From Tenacibaculum gallaicum (GTDB lineage: Bacteria; Bacteroidota; Bacteroidia; Flavobacteriales; Flavobacteriaceae): 64,000 nucleotides of DNA. Positions 20,543 through 29,252 of this stretch are shown piece after piece (positions within the stretch are counted from its first letter, which is position 1; each line of letters opens with the position of its first letter). The translations under genes were made by a program, and so were the position numbers. The stretch lies in NCBI RefSeq assembly GCF_003387615.1, contig NZ_QUNS01000006.1, positions 62,001-126,000 of the forward strand. Direction: 5' to 3'. Below the pieces are notes generated by a model that saw only the letters and a program-made list of their open reading frames with translations, did not search any database and was not told the origin of the DNA.

Positions 20543-20719
20543 TTACCTTACGAAATCATCACCTGGTTGAAGGTAAGACTGACACCAACAAGATACCATA
20601 GGAGGTGTACCAATACATGTATATACTGTATGGTCAGGACACTGTAGTATTCCCCCATTGATTTCTCTTTGTTCTGATTTATTCAAAACGTTTCCTAAGT
20701 TTGAAATTGATTTTAACAT
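20543..20719 (-). CDS. Double-glycine leader peptide, bacteriocin-like (copy 2)
   Basis: This is a 58-residue ORF, read from sequence. The leader MLKSISNLGNVLNKSEQ ends in REINGG; it differs by one base over about 55 coding bases from copy 3. The core (ILQCPDHTVYTC.. to SCWCQSYLQPGDD) keeps four Cys including the terminal CWC, but has a different spacer (IGTPPMV) from copies 1 and 3. A near-identical leader with a divergent core is the pattern expected for secreted peptides under diversifying selection. Confidence 0.75.
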   Translation of the reverse strand: MLKSISNLGNVLNKSEQREINGGILQCPDHTVYTCIGTPPMVSCWCQSYLQPGDDFVR

Positions 20720-20732
20720 AATTAATTAGTTT

Positions 20733-20921
20733 TTAATAATCAAAAAAATCAAAGTCAATAGGTTCTTCAATAGGTTCTTCAATATGTTCTGATTCACACC
20801 AGCATCTTATCCAGTCACATTTTAAATAATACCCTCTAGGGCATACAATTTGCCCTCCATTAACTTCTCTTTGTTCTGATTTATTTAAAACGTTTCCTAA
20901 GTTTGAAATTGATTTTAACAT
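20733..20921 (-). CDS. Double-glycine leader peptide, bacteriocin-like (copy 3)
   Basis: This is a 62-residue ORF. The leader MLKSISNLGNVLNKSEQ ends in REVNGG and is followed by a core starting QIVCPRGYYLKC, with CWC at RCWCESEH and a very acidic duplicated tail (EEPIEEPIDFDFFDY). The four-Cys spacing matches copy 1. The tail is the longest of the three and contains a short in-frame repeat (IEEP twice). It is the first gene of the minus-strand array (20921 to 20250) and probably carries the promoter. The product is unknown: bacteriocin, RiPP precursor or signalling peptide. Confidence 0.78.
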   Translation of the reverse strand: MLKSISNLGNVLNKSEQREVNGGQIVCPRGYYLKCDWIRCWCESEHIEEPIEEPIDFDFFDY

Positions 20922-21203
20922 GGTTACTTAATTTTAATTTTCCTTACTCTATTTATATGCTTTTCAGGTTCGGCATTTAAGAATTATGTATTACAAATAT
21001 TGGGAGTTTGATAGAGGAAATGAAGTGTATTAAGTGACTATTTAAGAAAAAAGCAGGTACTATTTAAAAAAAATGGCACTATTAATATGTGGTTAAGTTG
21101 CTGTTTGTTAGTGTTTTGTTTGTCTTGTTAAAGAATGAGAGTGATAAAAATAAAAACAACAGATAAAAAAATTAACTTTACCTAAACTGAAAAATTAAAA
21201 CTT

Positions 21204-21419
21204 ATGAAATATTTATCTATTGAGTTGTTAACAAAGTATGAATTAACATCAGAAGAAAAGATTAAAATATTTGCAGGAGATCCAATTGAGGCACCTGCTA
21301 ATAAAATAGATTTTGGAGGACCAGATACAGATGGAGAAGAAGATTGTTTACCTCCACCTCCTGGAGATGATAGTAAAGATAAATGCTATGAGTACAAATT
21401 TTTTAGTATTTACAGATAA
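21204..21419 (+). CDS. Small acidic peptide, possible secreted/RiPP-like precursor
   Basis: This 71-residue ORF has a leader-like first half (MKYLSIELLTKYELTSEEKI) without a hydrophobic signal. A Gly-Gly follows in KIDFGGPDTDGEED, then a short Pro/Asp-rich segment with two Cys (DCLPPPPGDD, DKCYEYKFF). Leaders rich in Lys/Glu/Leu with a short distinct C-terminal part are common in flavobacterial peptide precursors. It has no paralogue in the window. It is convergent with the TPR/AraC regulator, whose terminal hairpin lies 9 bases past its stop. Function is not known. Confidence 0.55.
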   Translation: MKYLSIELLTKYELTSEEKIKIFAGDPIEAPANKIDFGGPDTDGEEDCLPPPPGDDSKDKCYEYKFFSIYR

Positions 21420-21427
21420 TTATAACA

Positions 21428-23131
21428 TTATAACTCCTTATCAATTTTTTCTATAAATTGATAAGGAGTTATACCTATATGTTTTTTGAAAATTCGAGTA
21501 AAGGACTTAGAGTTCTTGTATCCAGCTATTTCTCCAATAGCTTGAGTTGTATAAGATCTCACTTTCTTGTCATTGCTTAATACTCCAATAATATAATTAA
21601 TTCGTAACTCATTTGTATAATCATTAAAGCTCATTTTTTTATAATCTTTAATTATTTTTGATAAATAAGTGGTGTTAGTGCCTATTTTTTTAGCTGCATT
21701 GTACAGGTTAAATTCTTCCTTTAAAAAATATTTTTTCTCTTCTATTTTTAATAAGCCACTAATAATTTGTTGGTGTTGCTCATCTTTTATTTTTAAAGGA
21801 CTAGATAATGAAAAAGGCTTTTCAGTCAGGTCTTCTTTTTTTGAAATTTTACTTAACAGTTCGTTTAATTTTTTCTTTGCTTTCTTTTTTTCTTTAGTGT
21901 TTTTAAATACTAAAAAGGTGATAAATAGCACAATAGTAATTAAACCAATAACTATGATTTCGTAATAAAAACTCTTTTTAGTACTATCTTCTTTTAAGTC
22001 TTTTATTTTTTGATCAAAATCAACTTTAATTGCTTCTTTAAATTGCTTTCTATCTCTTAATGAAACTTTAGAATGATTACGTACATATGTGTTTAAGTAA
22101 TAATTGGCAGAGTCTACTTTATTTTGATAAGTGTAAATCTGTGAAAGATATCCATGCATTTTTATATAATTATCATCTAGGATGGTATCTTTTTTAATAT
22201 TGAGGGCAGTTAAAAAGTTTTGTTTAGCCTTTTCAAAATTATTTAAGCTATAATAGTTTAAACCATTATTGTAGTAACCCTTATATAAATAAGATTGTGA
22301 TTTGCTTTTTTCAAATAACTCTAAACTTTTTTCAAGAAAAGAACTAGCTTTAGTATATTCCTTTTTTAAATTATACACAGTACCGATACCATAATAAACT
22401 TTACCAGTATAATAGTTATTAAGGTTGAACTCTTTTGTTTTTAATATCGAACTATAGTAATGTAAAGAAGAGTCTGCATACTGCTGCTTTTCTTTATCGT
22501 TTTTATATAAAGTAGCGTAGATGGCAGCAACATTAAACATTCTTTTATATTTACTACTATAATATTTGTTTGAAAGAATCTCTTTGTTCGCTTCTATAAG
22601 TTCAAGTGTTTCTTTTGCTTTGCTAAGAGCTTTACCAAGCTCTTCCATGTCTTGATAAATAAGTGCGATATTTCCTTTTATCTTAATAGTTCGCCCAATA
22701 TCTTTAGCTAACAAAGCATAATTTTCGGCTGTAATATAATTTTGTAAGGCAGGTTTAATTAACTTTCTTCTTTTATTAGAGTTACCTAACAGAATATGTA
22801 TATCGAATAGTAATGGGAAGTTTTTATTGATTTTAGCTATCTTGGGTAGATATTTATTTATACTGTCTTTAAAAGAAATATTTATTGATTGTTTTTCTCT
22901 TACTTTTAAATATTCTATAGCTGCATATCCAAAAGTTTTATAAGCGGTATTATTACTTAGTAAAAGCTTGTCCATATAGTATAGAGAACTATCAACACCA
23001 ATTTCTCTATTGAGGTAGAACTTTTTTTTAAAATTTTCTAAATCACTCTCGTTATATTCTTTTTTTGTTTGAGAATAAGATACAATGCAAGTAAAAATCA
23101 CTAAGAAGAGAAACGAAATTTTTTTAGACAT
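21428..23131 (-). CDS. Membrane-anchored TPR sensor with cytoplasmic AraC-type DNA-binding domain
   Basis: The 567-residue protein has a signal/anchor (KKISFLFLVIFTCIVSYSQ). Tetratricopeptide-like helices follow (about 100-380), e.g. KVYYGIGTVYNLKKEYTKAS. One transmembrane helix (EIIVIGLITIVLFITFLVF, about 390-410) leads to a C-terminal AraC HTH pair (about 470-567: NLYNAAKKIGTNTTYLSKII and QAIGEIAGYKNSKSFTRIFK). The TPRs face the periplasm and could bind a peptide or protein; the HTH acts at the membrane. This is a one-component sensor common in Bacteroidota. It lies next to secreted-peptide genes, so a peptide ligand is a plausible inference. Confidence 0.85.
   Translation of the reverse strand: MSKKISFLFLVIFTCIVSYSQTKKEYNESDLENFKKKFYLNREIGVDSSLYYMDKLLLSNNTAYKTFGYAAIEYLKVREKQSINISFKDSINKYLPKIAKINKNFPLLFDIHILLGNSNKRRKLIKPALQNYITAENYALLAKDIGRTIKIKGNIALIYQDMEELGKALSKAKETLELIEANKEILSNKYYSSKYKRMFNVAAIYATLYKNDKEKQQYADSSLHYYSSILKTKEFNLNNYYTGKVYYGIGTVYNLKKEYTKASSFLEKSLELFEKSKSQSYLYKGYYNNGLNYYSLNNFEKAKQNFLTALNIKKDTILDDNYIKMHGYLSQIYTYQNKVDSANYYLNTYVRNHSKVSLRDRKQFKEAIKVDFDQKIKDLKEDSTKKSFYYEIIVIGLITIVLFITFLVFKNTKEKKKAKKKLNELLSKISKKEDLTEKPFSLSSPLKIKDEQHQQIISGLLKIEEKKYFLKEEFNLYNAAKKIGTNTTYLSKIIKDYKKMSFNDYTNELRINYIIGVLSNDKKVRSYTTQAIGEIAGYKNSKSFTRIFKKHIGITPYQFIEKIDKEL
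21429..21473. terminator. Perfect 19-bp hairpin inside the 3' end of the AraC regulator gene
   Basis: TATAACTCCTTATCAATTT (21429-21447) and its exact reverse complement (21455-21473) enclose a 7-nt loop. On the minus strand the stem encodes the last 13 residues (TPYQFIEKIDKEL) and the stop codon. On the plus strand it sits 9 bases after the small peptide stop. It is probably a shared transcription terminator or a 3' stability element; it has no long T-run. Confidence 0.65.
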
Positions 23132-23413
23132 GATTTTTAGAAGGATTATAAATTAATATGAACTGCAAAATAAAAAATATTTAAAGAAATTAATCATTAA
23201 AGAGTTGGTTGTTTACTTCTTTTTTGATGATTTATAGAGTATTAGTGTTTAGAGAATCAAATTTGAAAACTTTTTTCTTATGCAATGGTTTTGTAAAAGA
23301 AGTATTCTGGAGAATAAATGATAAGATAAGATACTTTTTATGGGTAAAAAGCGTTGTTGTTTTAGTTATATTTAAAAATTGAAAACAATATCAAACGTAA
23401 ACCCTTAAATTTC

Positions 23414-23848
23414 ATGAAAAAACTTTTTTTATTAACAGGTCTTTTATTTTCTGTAGCCTCGTACTCTCAAATTGAATTTATTGAAACTACTAAAACTGAA
23501 ATAGTAGGAAAAATAGAATATGTTTATTTAGAGAAAATAGGGGATAAAGCTTATAACTTTTATTATAAGAATATTAATGACCCTATCCATGAATATGTTC
23601 ATTTTTCATTTAAAAACTTAGATAATGATGTAGAAAAGTTACATCAAATAATTGTAAAAGGTTTTGAAGAAAATCCTAGAGACCCGTATAAAATTAAAGC
23701 AAATGGAGATGTAATCTGGTTAAAATATACTAAAGTTGATGGAGTTGTTATGCTACAGATTCAACAGTATGTAAGTAGAGATCCAGATATTATGACGGTT
23801 TCTAAATTACTTACTTATGAAGAAGTAAATAAGTTATTTAGTAAGTAA
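23414..23848 (+). CDS. Hypothetical secreted protein
   Basis: The 144-residue protein has a signal peptide MKKLFLLTGLLFSVASYS followed by Q. The mature part is a mixed alpha/beta sequence with no Cys pair and no family I recognise. It is single-copy in the window, flanked by a 280-base AT-rich leader and a terminator. Confidence 0.65.
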   Translation: MKKLFLLTGLLFSVASYSQIEFIETTKTEIVGKIEYVYLEKIGDKAYNFYYKNINDPIHEYVHFSFKNLDNDVEKLHQIIVKGFEENPRDPYKIKANGDVIWLKYTKVDGVVMLQIQQYVSRDPDIMTVSKLLTYEEVNKLFSK

Positions 23849-23870
23849 TAATTAAGATGATGAGTTATAA

Positions 23871-23899
23871 AAAAAGCAGCTTTTAAGGCTGCTTTTTTT
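23871..23899. terminator. Bidirectional intrinsic terminator
   Basis: AAAAAGCAGC / GCTGCTTTTT stem with T-run between the convergent hypothetical gene and the M1 peptidase gene. Confidence 0.82.
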
Positions 23900-23920
23900 A
23901 TTGGGTTTAGATAATCTTTA

Positions 23921-26149
23921 TTAATTTTTTGCTTTATTTTTAAAAGCATCAAACTTGTTTGTTGTTTGCTTAGGCCAACTGTTGTTTGAAGTATCAATAT
24001 CAGCAGTTTCTAAATCAGGATCTATAACAATGCTTTTAATTTCTTGAGAAGAAGTAAATACTCTTTTTACTTTATGCTCATCTTTTTTCCATATTTGAGC
24101 AGGAAAAGTTTCACGTTTTTTAGAACCATCAGCATAGGTTAATTCTACAATAATAGGCATAACTAAACCACCTGGTTTTTCAAACTCAACCTGATACATA
24201 TAGTTGGGAATATCTTCTAAATTGGCTTTCTTGTCTGAAGGTAAACCACTAATATATGTTTCTATTTCAGATTTATCAGCATCTTTCTTTTCAGTAGTTA
24301 AATAAACTAACTTACCCAATCGAGCAAAGTAAGAAGGGTATTGCTGTTGTATTTTTTTAGTTTCCTCGTTTGGTTTATTAGTTAAGTATAAAGGCTTAAC
24401 CTCTTTAATTCCAATATCAGTATAATCAGTGGTGTAGAACCAACCTCTCCAAAACCAGTCTAAATCCATACCAGAAGCATCTTCCATAGTTCTAAAGAAA
24501 TCGGCAGGAGTAGGGTGCTTAAACATCCATCTTTTAGAGTATGTTCTAAAAGCGTAGTCGAATAATTCAGGTCCCATAATTGTTTGACGTAACATATATA
24601 AACCAGCGGCTGGTTTTGTGTAAGCATTAGGTCCGAAATTATGTACATAATCACCTTGAGACATAATAGGGCTTAATTTATTTTGATCTAAACTCATGTA
24701 ACGAACAATATCTTTAGGTAAATTACCAGTGTTGAAGTTTGGGTCGTAATCTAACTCAGCTAAAATTTCTACAAAAGAATTCAATCCTTCATCCATCCAT
24801 GTCCATTGACGCTCATCAGAGTTTACAATCATAGGGAAGAAGTTATGGCCAACCTCATGAGTAATTACTCCAATCATTCCGTTTTTAACCCTATCAGAAT
24901 AGGTTCCATCAGGGTTTGGACGGCCGTAGTTAAAACAAATCATTGGATATTCCATTCCTTGACGCTTAGCGTGTACTGATACTGCTTTAGAGTATGGATA
25001 ATCAAAAGTCATTTTTGAATACTCTTCTAACGTATTAGCAACAACACGAGTAGAGTGCTCTTCCCATAACGGATTTCCTTCTTTTGGGTATAAAGACAGC
25101 GCCATAATAGTTTTACCGTTAATATTTACAGCCATAGCATCCCAAATATATTTTCTTGATGAAGCAAAAGCAAAGTCACGTACTTTGTTAGCTTTAAAAT
25201 GCCAAGTTTTAGTTTTAGTAGTTCTTTGTTTTTCGTTTTCTTCAGCTTCTTTTTGGGTAACAATAAATACTGGATCTTTAAAAGACTTTCTAGCTTTTTC
25301 AAAACGTTTACGTTGTTCTCTATTTAGTACCTCTTTTTCATTTTGTAATTCACCAGTAGCATCTAAAATATGGTCAGCAGGAACTGTAATTTTTACATTG
25401 TAATCACCAAACTCTAAAGCCCATTCACTACGCCCCCAGAACTGCATGTTTTGCCACCCTTCAACATTATTATAAACACATAATCTTGGGAAAAACTGAG
25501 CAATGGTGTAGTTCTTATTTCCGTCAGGAAAAGATTCAAAACCAGAGCGACCACCATCTTCAACAGAGTTGTTAATTAAGTAGTTCCACTTTATTTTGAA
25601 TTTGAAAACTTCACCAGGAGCTAATGGTTTAGGTAAGTTAATACGCATCATCGTACGATTAATAGTATGAGGTAAATCTCTACCATCAGCATATTTTACG
25701 GCTTCAATATTAAAACCAAATGCTTTTGGCTTATCCATATTGTCACTCACAAACTTATCAGGGGTTTGAAAACTTCTTGCTGCATTAGATTCTGCTAATG
25801 GAGATTTAGAATCTGGAGCTCGCATATTTTGATCTAACTGTAACCATAAATATTCTAAATGGTCTTTAGAGTTGTTGTGGTAAGTAATATCTTCATCTCC
25901 ATATAATCTATCTGTAGCTTCATCTAAGCGTAAGTTCATTACATAGTCAACTTTTTGTTGCGTATATGCATGACCTGGCGCTCCTGATGCTGTACGTTGA
26001 TCGTTAGGAGTTGCTAATACATCTTTTAATTGTCGAAATTTGTTTTGGTCGGTGTGACCTTGTTGACGTTCTTTTTTAGGAGCTTCTTGGGCAAATAAAG
26101 AAGCTGATACAAAGAGCGCTGAAAATAATAGCGTAGAATATTTTCTCAT
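23921..26149 (-). CDS. Secreted M1 family metallopeptidase
   Basis: This 742-residue gluzincin aminopeptidase has a signal peptide (KYSTLLFSALFVSASLFAQ). The N-terminal M1 beta-domain includes 'DEDITYHNNSKDHLEYLWLQ', and the catalytic block GVITHEVGHNFFP supplies HExxH, with the third ligand Glu in WTWMDEGLNSFVE. The downstream sequence GLYMLRQTIMGPELFDYAFR fits the alpha-helical M1 C-terminal domain. It probably trims peptides in the periplasm or at the cell surface. It is the last gene of the minus-strand run that begins at 30 kb, but 71 bases separate it from the DUF6702 gene. Confidence 0.92.
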   Translation of the reverse strand: MRKYSTLLFSALFVSASLFAQEAPKKERQQGHTDQNKFRQLKDVLATPNDQRTASGAPGHAYTQQKVDYVMNLRLDEATDRLYGDEDITYHNNSKDHLEYLWLQLDQNMRAPDSKSPLAESNAARSFQTPDKFVSDNMDKPKAFGFNIEAVKYADGRDLPHTINRTMMRINLPKPLAPGEVFKFKIKWNYLINNSVEDGGRSGFESFPDGNKNYTIAQFFPRLCVYNNVEGWQNMQFWGRSEWALEFGDYNVKITVPADHILDATGELQNEKEVLNREQRKRFEKARKSFKDPVFIVTQKEAEENEKQRTTKTKTWHFKANKVRDFAFASSRKYIWDAMAVNINGKTIMALSLYPKEGNPLWEEHSTRVVANTLEEYSKMTFDYPYSKAVSVHAKRQGMEYPMICFNYGRPNPDGTYSDRVKNGMIGVITHEVGHNFFPMIVNSDERQWTWMDEGLNSFVEILAELDYDPNFNTGNLPKDIVRYMSLDQNKLSPIMSQGDYVHNFGPNAYTKPAAGLYMLRQTIMGPELFDYAFRTYSKRWMFKHPTPADFFRTMEDASGMDLDWFWRGWFYTTDYTDIGIKEVKPLYLTNKPNEETKKIQQQYPSYFARLGKLVYLTTEKKDADKSEIETYISGLPSDKKANLEDIPNYMYQVEFEKPGGLVMPIIVELTYADGSKKRETFPAQIWKKDEHKVKRVFTSSQEIKSIVIDPDLETADIDTSNNSWPKQTTNKFDAFKNKAKN

Positions 26150-26220
26150 TATATGCTTATTAGTTTTTGAATAAATAAGCGGAAAGTTAATGAAATCTTA
26201 TTACTAAAAAAGAAGCTTTA

Positions 26221-26712
26221 TTAAAAATTTAACAAACCTTTATCATTATCGCTCGATAAAAACAAACTTTTACGCTCTTTTTTAACAGTTGCTTTAATAA
26301 GGTTTTGTTGATCAGGGAAATGGTCTACTAAAATATCGTTTTCTATTTTTATTGACTTTGGTAATGAAACATCTTCTATCTCTAAATAAAAGTAAACAAT
26401 ATTTCCGTCGTATTCTTTCCCTATAAATTTATAGACTGCTTCTTTATTATTAATAGTTACTTTAAAATGAGTTTTTAAGTATTTGTAATAATATTCATTA
26501 ATAGATGGTAACTCGTTTTTAGTAGCAATTTGTAGGTTGGTGTTGTAATCTTTATTTATAGCGAGCTCAATATCATCCATAAAAACATTCATAATCATTT
26601 GTACGCTTTGGGTATCTTCTCTGTATTCAATTTCAGTTAATGCAACATAGTATTTATGGAGAGTGAACGATAGTAAGGGAAGTACTAATAAGAGGACAAA
26701 AAGTTTTTTCAT
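26221..26712 (-). CDS. DUF6702 family exported protein
   Basis: The 163-residue protein has a signal-like N-terminus (MKKLFVLLLVLPLLSFTLHK). The family start is 'HKYYVALTEIEYREDTQSVQ', with MNVFMDDIELAIN next. This pattern (HK.Y.S.t.i.yn...slqit.rif.DDlE) is the DUF6702 signature of Bacteroidota, often beside M1 peptidases and CarboxypepD_reg genes as here. Function is unknown; probably periplasmic. It is 29 bases downstream of the CarboxypepD_reg gene and likely co-transcribed with it. Confidence 0.82.
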   Translation of the reverse strand: MKKLFVLLLVLPLLSFTLHKYYVALTEIEYREDTQSVQMIMNVFMDDIELAINKDYNTNLQIATKNELPSINEYYYKYLKTHFKVTINNKEAVYKFIGKEYDGNIVYFYLEIEDVSLPKSIKIENDILVDHFPDQQNLIKATVKKERKSLFLSSDNDKGLLNF

Positions 26713-26741
26713 GGTTGATAAAGGTCAATTATTGCGCCAAA

Positions 26742-27539
26742 TTAGTGTTTCTCAATAATTTTAAGGTATCCTGTATGTTCTTTTCTAAAGATTTTAATAA
26801 CTTTTAACACTTCACGGTTTTGATACAGTTTTTCTATTCCTAGCGGATTACAATATTCTAAAAAGTGATAATACTTATCAACAGGAATTTTAAGTTCAAC
26901 AAAAAAGAAATCTACCCCTAATTCACTTAACAATTTAGCGGGCATATTTTCTTTAAAAGCTAACTCTTTACGAAGTTTCCATAGTTTTTCTGAGTCTTTC
27001 ACAGGAAACGTATTAGTGGTCCCCATACCTTCAAAAGCTTTTGTAGGGTCAACTCTAACCACATTGGGCTTTACGTGTTTACTTATATAATCGTTTGAAT
27101 GATAATTACTATAATTAACATTTGAGAAGTCAGTAGCGCTGCTAGCCTTTTCTAAATTTTTATCTTGTTTTACCTTTCTAAGGTCTTTGGCAAGTTCACC
27201 TGAAAGTTCATTGTTTCTTAATAAAACTTCATCTAGTTCATAATCTTGTTTTTCAAGAGTAGTTCTTTTTCTATAGGTGTTAAAATCGGCTTTGGTTAAC
27301 TTTTCATTAATAGTTTTATAGCCTATACTACTATATCTAATAGAATCTGTAGGTCTAGCGAAAAGCCTATATTCTCCATTCTCGTTAGAAAATGTAGCTT
27401 GATTTGTTGAAAAGTTAACAATATGAGCATTTTCTAACCCACCATTTTCATCATAAACAATTCCAAAAAGTGTTTTTCGTTCTTCTTGTGCGAATACTAG
27501 TTGAGATAAGAATAATAAGACAATTAGAGCTTTCTTCAT
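26742..27539 (-). CDS. CarboxypepD_reg-like secreted protein, subtype II (copy 4)
   Basis: The 265-residue protein has a signal peptide (KALIVLLFLSQLVFAQ) and a CarboxypepD_reg-like beta-sandwich (about 25-110; 'GIVYDENGGLENAHIVNFST' then DSIRYSSIGYKT). Its C-terminal segment ending FVELKIPVDKYYHFLEYC - NPLGIEKLYQ is shared almost word for word with the gene at 28436. The family is exported and often sits with TonB-dependent receptors or M1/DUF6702 genes. Exact role is unknown. It ends the four-gene paralogous array. Confidence 0.82.
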   Translation of the reverse strand: MKKALIVLLFLSQLVFAQEERKTLFGIVYDENGGLENAHIVNFSTNQATFSNENGEYRLFARPTDSIRYSSIGYKTINEKLTKADFNTYRKRTTLEKQDYELDEVLLRNNELSGELAKDLRKVKQDKNLEKASSATDFSNVNYSNYHSNDYISKHVKPNVVRVDPTKAFEGMGTTNTFPVKDSEKLWKLRKELAFKENMPAKLLSELGVDFFFVELKIPVDKYYHFLEYCNPLGIEKLYQNREVLKVIKIFRKEHTGYLKIIEKH

Positions 27540-27630
27540 AATATTTATAGGTTACGTTAACGTACACACCTAAAGGTACAAAATATTTTAAGAAAGTGTA
27601 GTGAAAATTATCCTGTAAAAAGGTAGGACT

Positions 27631-28431
27631 TTAGTTATAAGTTTTAGGGTTTAGCTTTTTAAAAACCTCAGCTTTCTTTTGTAAAAATTCTATCATTGTA
27701 ACCTCATTATGTAGGTAAAAAGGAGTGAAGTCATCTGCTGATTCAGCAAAATGAATAAACCTGTCAATATCTTCTTTTAGTATGTTTAGTTCGTGTTGAA
27801 TGAGTATGTGGTAATTACTGCGTATGTTTTCTATTCTTTTTTCTCTATCTTCAATAGCTTTATTTTTTTTTAATTTTCTCAGTCTTCCTGATATTGAATT
27901 AATAATATAATCTGTAGATAAAACAAACCCTAGGCCTTCAAGTTTCATGGGACGTCCTCCCATTCCAGTATAGAGCCTTCTTTCAGCAGGGGTAAGTATT
28001 CTAGAACCTGCAAAAGGTAGTTTTAATGTTTCGGCATTTATTTCTTTTTCAGATTTTATATGTTTTGAGTCAGAAGAAATATACCCGAGTAAATTATGTT
28101 TTTTTACTTCGACTTCATCCAGCTCAATAGGTACTTTTTTTAGTAGGATACTATTTTCTTGTATTCCGAAGTGATTAACACCTACCATAAATTTTTTAGT
28201 TTCATAACCTACGAACGTAATTTGTATAGTATCATTTGCTTTGGCCAAAATTCTAAATTCACCATTATTATTAGTAAAAGTTCCTTGTTTAGTGTTAAGG
28301 TTTATAATATGTGCGTTAGGAACAGTACTTACTTCATCTTGTATGGTAGCGTAAAAGAATTTTCTACTTTCTTGTGCGGTAGCTTTTATTATAAAAAACA
28401 GACAAATAATTGAAGGGAGTATATTTTTCAT
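27631..28431 (-). CDS. CarboxypepD_reg-like secreted protein, subtype I (copy 3)
   Basis: The 266-residue protein starts MKNILPSIICLFFIIKATAQ (signal peptide). A CarboxypepD_reg-like domain follows (NAHIINLNTKQGTFTNNNGE; ITFVGYETKKF), nearly identical in this part to the gene at 28436. The C-terminal half contains LKLPFAG, GLGFVLSTDYIINSISG and IRSNYHILIQHEL, matching the equivalent half of the gene at 29253 and not its upstream neighbour. It is 4 bases downstream of the subtype II gene at 28436. Confidence 0.8.
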   Translation of the reverse strand: MKNILPSIICLFFIIKATAQESRKFFYATIQDEVSTVPNAHIINLNTKQGTFTNNNGEFRILAKANDTIQITFVGYETKKFMVGVNHFGIQENSILLKKVPIELDEVEVKKHNLLGYISSDSKHIKSEKEINAETLKLPFAGSRILTPAERRLYTGMGGRPMKLEGLGFVLSTDYIINSISGRLRKLKKNKAIEDREKRIENIRSNYHILIQHELNILKEDIDRFIHFAESADDFTPFYLHNEVTMIEFLQKKAEVFKKLNPKTYN

Positions 28432-28435
28432 GTGT

Positions 28436-29248
28436 TTAGTTATTAATTACTTTTAAATAACTCTTACTTTCTTGCTGTAAGATAGCAATCACTTTTAAAA
28501 GTTGTTGTTCTTTATATAATTTTTCTATACCTAGTGGATTGCAATATTCTAAAAAATGAAGATACTTGCCTTTAGGTATTTTTAGCTCTTTAAAAAAGAA
28601 AGATTCTCCAAATGCTGAGAGCAGCATTTTAGGAAAACGTTCTTTAAATGTTATTGTTTTTCGGGTTCTTTTTAGCTGTTCAGAATAACTATCTTTTCCT
28701 AAACTAATTGCGCCTCCAACACCAGCAAATTTAGCTGTGGGATCGGTTACTTTCCTCATATTTGGGGCTTTCATTTTATCAATCTCATCAATGGGCATAA
28801 TAATAGGGTCTTGAAAATTAATCATAGAAAAATCAATAGCCTTTTTAGCTTTTTCCATACCAATATCTTTAGGTGTTTGTTTAGTATCTATAGCAAGTGA
28901 ACCTATTAAGTTGTGTTTTTTTACTTCCACTTCATCCAATTCAAAAGGAACTTTAACTAGGGTAATTTTATTTTCTTGTATTCCAAAATGAGTATGGGTA
29001 AGCTTAATTTTTTTGGTTTCGTATCCTACAAAAGAAATCTGCAAAGTATCGTTAGGTTTTGCTAAAATTCTAAACTCACCAAAATCGGTACTAAATGTAC
29101 CTTGTTGGGTATTTAGGTTGATAATATGAGCGTTGGGTATAGCACCAAGTTCATCATTTAAAGTTCCGTAAACGAATTTTCGTTTTTGTTGAGCTGTAGC
29201 TCCTAAAGTAATTAGTAGTAAAAGTGTGATGGGTAGTTGTTTAATCAT
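28436..29248 (-). CDS. CarboxypepD_reg-like secreted protein, subtype II (copy 2)
   Basis: The 270-residue protein has a signal peptide (IKQLPITLLLLITLGATAQ), then a CarboxypepD_reg-like domain (GTLNDELGAIPNAHIINLNT) and a subtype II C-terminus with KELKIPKGKYLHFLEYCNPL followed by GIEKLYKEQ. This C-terminal block is shared with the gene at 26742. The gene is 4 bases downstream of 29253 and 4 bases upstream of 27631, so the array is one operon. Confidence 0.82.
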   Translation of the reverse strand: MIKQLPITLLLLITLGATAQQKRKFVYGTLNDELGAIPNAHIINLNTQQGTFSTDFGEFRILAKPNDTLQISFVGYETKKIKLTHTHFGIQENKITLVKVPFELDEVEVKKHNLIGSLAIDTKQTPKDIGMEKAKKAIDFSMINFQDPIIMPIDEIDKMKAPNMRKVTDPTAKFAGVGGAISLGKDSYSEQLKRTRKTITFKERFPKMLLSAFGESFFFKELKIPKGKYLHFLEYCNPLGIEKLYKEQQLLKVIAILQQESKSYLKVINN

Positions 29249-29252
29249 GCAA

